Assembly (NCBI GenBank): GCA_017444165.1
Contig: JAFSXH010000258.1
Coordinates: forward strand, 1 to 5,398
Source: a bacterium
Lineage (GTDB): Bacteria; Vulcanimicrobiota; Xenobia; Xenobiales; Xenobiaceae
Reading direction: 5' to 3'
Length of the DNA: 5,398 nt
Shown here: positions 4,909 through 5,398 of the stretch, piece by piece
Layout of the letters: each line of letters starts with the position of its first letter
Numbering within the stretch: the first letter of the stretch is position 1
The notes under the pieces: generated by a model
What the model saw: only the letters and a program-made list of their open reading frames with translations
Database searches by the model: none
Told to the model about the DNA's origin: nothing
Made by a program: the position numbers and the translations under genes

Positions 4909-5398
4909 GTGGCTGAAGAAATTAATGTGAATCGCGAATATCGTGATAGGCTATTTAAATTTATATTTGGTAATCCAGAGAACAGAGAGTGGACTTTGAG
5001 TCTTTATAACGCGGTTAATGGCTCAAACTATACCGATGCAAATGAGATAAAATTTAATACCATAGAGAACATTGTCTATATGGGTATGAGGAATGATGTT
5101 TCGTTTTTGGTTGCCAACACAGTCAGTTTTTACGAACAGCAATCGACATTCAATCCCAACATGCCGATGCGCTTGTTTATCTATGCAGGTATGGTTTACG
5201 CTAAGTACGTAAAAGAGAGTAACGATTATAACCGTTACAGTTCCTCTCAACAAAAAGCCCCAACACCTAAATGTGTATGCTTTTATAACGGAGAGATTAA
5301 TAAAGAAGATAAGGTTATCTTAAAATTATCAGACTCTTTTGACGGTGAATCGGATATTGAAGTAAAAGTGACGATGATAAATATAAATTATGGTCGTA
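4909..5398 (+). CDS. Rpn / PD-(D/E)XK nuclease-transposase family protein, 5' part only
   Basis: The frame runs open from GTG 4909 to the right edge (163 codons), so the C-terminal part is missing. The N-terminal region reads NREYRDRLFKFIFGNPEN, then WTLSLYNAVNG (28-38), NIVYMGMRNDVSFLV (54-68) and FYEQQSTFNPNMPMR (74-88). From memory this is the pattern of a large family of PD-(D/E)XK-fold proteins abundant in gut bacteria and related to the Rpn recombination-promoting nucleases. The likely catalytic set is D63 in RNDVSF and E76-x-Q78 in YEQQ; all are intact. Rpn nucleases cut DNA and stimulate RecA-independent recombination, and some relatives act in phage defence; which applies here cannot be told. 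Members often occur as many scattered copies. The gene has its own promoter and diverges from pepT. No transposon ends are visible. Confidence 0.82.
   Translation, partial: MAEEINVNREYRDRLFKFIFGNPENREWTLSLYNAVNGSNYTDANEIKFNTIENIVYMGMRNDVSFLVANTVSFYEQQSTFNPNMPMRLFIYAGMVYAKYVKESNDYNRYSSSQQKAPTPKCVCFYNGEINKEDKVILKLSDSFDGESDIEVKVTMININYGR

Noticed and set aside
5023..5253. Open frame on the - strand opposite the Rpn-type gene
   Set aside because: It overlaps the conserved catalytic block of the + strand gene and has no recognisable content.

Overview
The window is bacterial chromosomal DNA of moderate GC with consensus-like sigma-70 promoters, Shine-Dalgarno sites close to AAGGAGG, and a tRNA gene that encodes its own CCA end. 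The gene set (GH77 glucanotransferase, M20B tripeptidase, Sel1-repeat protein, Rpn/PD-(D/E)XK-type protein) fits an anaerobic gut or rumen bacterium. A host-associated proteobacterium of the Succinivibrionaceae kind is possible, but no marker here fixes the lineage and I hold that guess weakly.

Left part (1-780, + strand): the 3' end of a Sel1-repeat protein gene, then a complete tRNA-Val(GAC) with a clear promoter and intrinsic terminator. A second, longer stem-loop at 734-765 separates this rightward unit from the leftward genes.

Middle part (808-4671, all - strand, so read from right to left): pepT (peptidase T), a tandem pair of small paralogous genes of unknown function (136 and 137 aa, 77% identical), and malQ (4-alpha-glucanotransferase). 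Each gap between these units holds a strong stem-loop, so they are probably at least partly separate transcription units. The two small paralogs sit 15 bp apart and form an operon of their own. malQ has an unusual leader: its only good ribosome binding site lies 23-25 nt from the start codon, with a perfect palindrome in between.

Right part (4672-5398): a 237-bp divergent intergenic region carries the pepT promoter (leftward) and a good promoter (rightward) for a gene cut by the window edge. That gene encodes a protein of the Rpn / PD-(D/E)XK nuclease-transposase type.

The genes do not form one evident pathway: malQ handles alpha-glucans, pepT finishes peptide breakdown, and the paralog pair is unassigned. 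The pair is the best candidate here for something undescribed. No CRISPR array, IS ends, rRNA or prophage genes were seen, and no gene-free stretch exceeds 300 bases.
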